A DNA stretch of 5,395 nucleotides from Spirosoma sp. (GTDB lineage: Bacteria > Bacteroidota > Bacteroidia > Cytophagales > Spirosomataceae), in NCBI GenBank assembly GCA_025351545.1, contig JANXVQ010000942.1, positions 1 through 5,395 of the forward strand. The letters run 5' to 3'. Both the position numbers and the translations under genes were made by a program. The number at the start of each line of letters is the position of its first letter. Positions within the stretch are counted from its first letter, which is position 1. The notes under the pieces were generated by a model, which was not told where the DNA came from, searched no databases, and was given only the letters and a program-made list of their open reading frames with translations. This document shows positions 4,733 to 5,395 of the stretch, in pieces.

Positions 4733-5395
4733 ATGGCTTTCTGGAAGGATTTACTGCCCACTACATCGGCGGATGCTGAAACGCAATTTGATCGACTTAA
4801 ACGTCAACTTTTTGGGCGGCTTGATGCTCAGAAACCCTGCCGGATTATTTATTATCGCGGTTTCGGCAGTCCATCCGAAGTTTGGCTGAAAGGACGCGTA
4901 TTGCGGCAACGTGACTCGAGCGGTCCGTCGCACGGCACGCCGAGCGACCAGGATACCTTCTGGCAAAATCTGCTGGCAACGTACCAGCGTTTTGAGAGCG
5001 ACGAGGTGCCGGGCGTAACGGTGCGCGTGGAGGCCTTTGGGCAAACAGTTACGACCGTGACGGATAAGGAGGGTTATTTTGATGTGACAATTAATCCACC
5101 GTCTGACCTGTTGCCGGGCCGGGCCTGGTTTCCGGTTCGCTATTCGCTGGATGAGGTTAAACAGCCGAAGAACGAACTCAACGAAGCTTTGCCAGCCGAT
5201 GATGAGCAAGATGAGCGAGTTGTGAAAGATGGTTATTTGATGATTTCGCCCCCATATAGTCAGTTTGGGGTTATCTCGGATATTGATGATACGGTGCTCG
5301 TAACGGATGCCACGAACCTGCTACAGACGGCCCGTCTTACGTTTTTGGGAAATGCGTATACCCGGTTGCCCTTCGCAGGAATAGCCGCTTTCTAC
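4733..5395 (+). CDS. App1 family (DUF2183) phosphatase-like protein, N-terminal 221 residues (partial)
   Basis: The frame is open from the ATG at 4733 to the window edge (221 codons). An in-frame TAA lies four codons upstream (4721-4723), so this ATG is the first possible start. The N-terminal part has the usual order for bacterial members of this family: RIIYYRGFGSP and VWLKGRVL (about 37-57), then WQNLLATYQRFESDEVPGVTVRVEAFG (77-103). A TDKEGYFDV segment (110-118) looks like a small beta-sandwich. The catalytic domain begins at about 168 with YLMISPPYSQFGVISDIDDTVL, which contains the HAD-type DxDxT motif (Asp183, Asp185, Thr187), followed by LTFLGNAYTRLPFAGIAAFY. In yeast, App1 is a Mg-dependent phosphatidate phosphatase using this motif; the substrate of bacterial versions is not established. 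No signal peptide or membrane segment is seen, so it is probably cytosolic. It is divergent from ridA and may be controlled by the inverted repeat just upstream. The rest of the catalytic domain is beyond the window. Confidence 0.92.
   Translation, partial: MAFWKDLLPTTSADAETQFDRLKRQLFGRLDAQKPCRIIYYRGFGSPSEVWLKGRVLRQRDSSGPSHGTPSDQDTFWQNLLATYQRFESDEVPGVTVRVEAFGQTVTTVTDKEGYFDVTINPPSDLLPGRAWFPVRYSLDEVKQPKNELNEALPADDEQDERVVKDGYLMISPPYSQFGVISDIDDTVLVTDATNLLQTARLTFLGNAYTRLPFAGIAAFY

Noticed and set aside
4751..5209. 152-residue minus-strand open frame.
   Set aside because: It lies wholly antisense to the App1-family gene, whose frame carries recognisable family motifs; the minus product is Arg/Ile-rich with no family features.

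Overview
The window reads as chromosomal DNA from a gliding-type member of the Bacteroidota, most likely the Cytophagales (Spirosoma-like). The grounds are a GldD gliding-motility lipoprotein, a glutamyl-tRNA synthetase carrying an extra segment after its KLSKR motif that I associate with Bacteroidota, A-rich gene leaders without clear Shine-Dalgarno sequences, and a moderate GC content. The genus is an inference from gene character, not from a marker gene.

Layout. Everything from the left edge to about 4538 lies on the minus strand, so it is transcribed right to left. In transcription order: ridA (4538-4170), gltX (4128-2587), a 98-residue charged protein (2506-2210) and a strong intrinsic terminator that begins at that gene's stop codon (2210-2172). 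These three genes look like one operon. Next come an AIM24/TIGR00266-family gene (2079-1300), a 177-bp spacer with two inverted clusters of a degenerate 9-bp repeat, a 96-residue protein of unknown function (1122-832) and a second intrinsic terminator (807-781). Last are gldD (738-151) and, 48 bp after it, the first 34 codons of a secreted protein that leaves the window at its left edge. To the right, a single plus-strand gene begins at 4733, divergent from ridA, and leaves the window at 5395. It encodes an App1-family (DUF2183) phosphatase-like protein. The 194-bp divergent spacer holds a perfect 11-bp inverted repeat.

How the genes fit together. RidA and GltX are both housekeeping functions, one removing reactive enamine/imine by-products of amino-acid metabolism and the other charging tRNA with glutamate; they share a transcript but no obvious pathway. 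GldD and the secreted protein after it are both envelope proteins and may be co-transcribed. The AIM24-like, 96-aa and 98-aa proteins have no assignable role from sequence alone.

I found no mobile element, CRISPR array, RNA gene, phage gene or toxin-antitoxin pair, and nothing that amounts to an undescribed multi-gene system. The points most worth a second look are two partial genes at the window edges, the inverted 9-bp repeat clusters, the inverted repeat upstream of the App1-family gene, and the two small conserved-looking unknown proteins. No intergenic stretch exceeds 300 bases.
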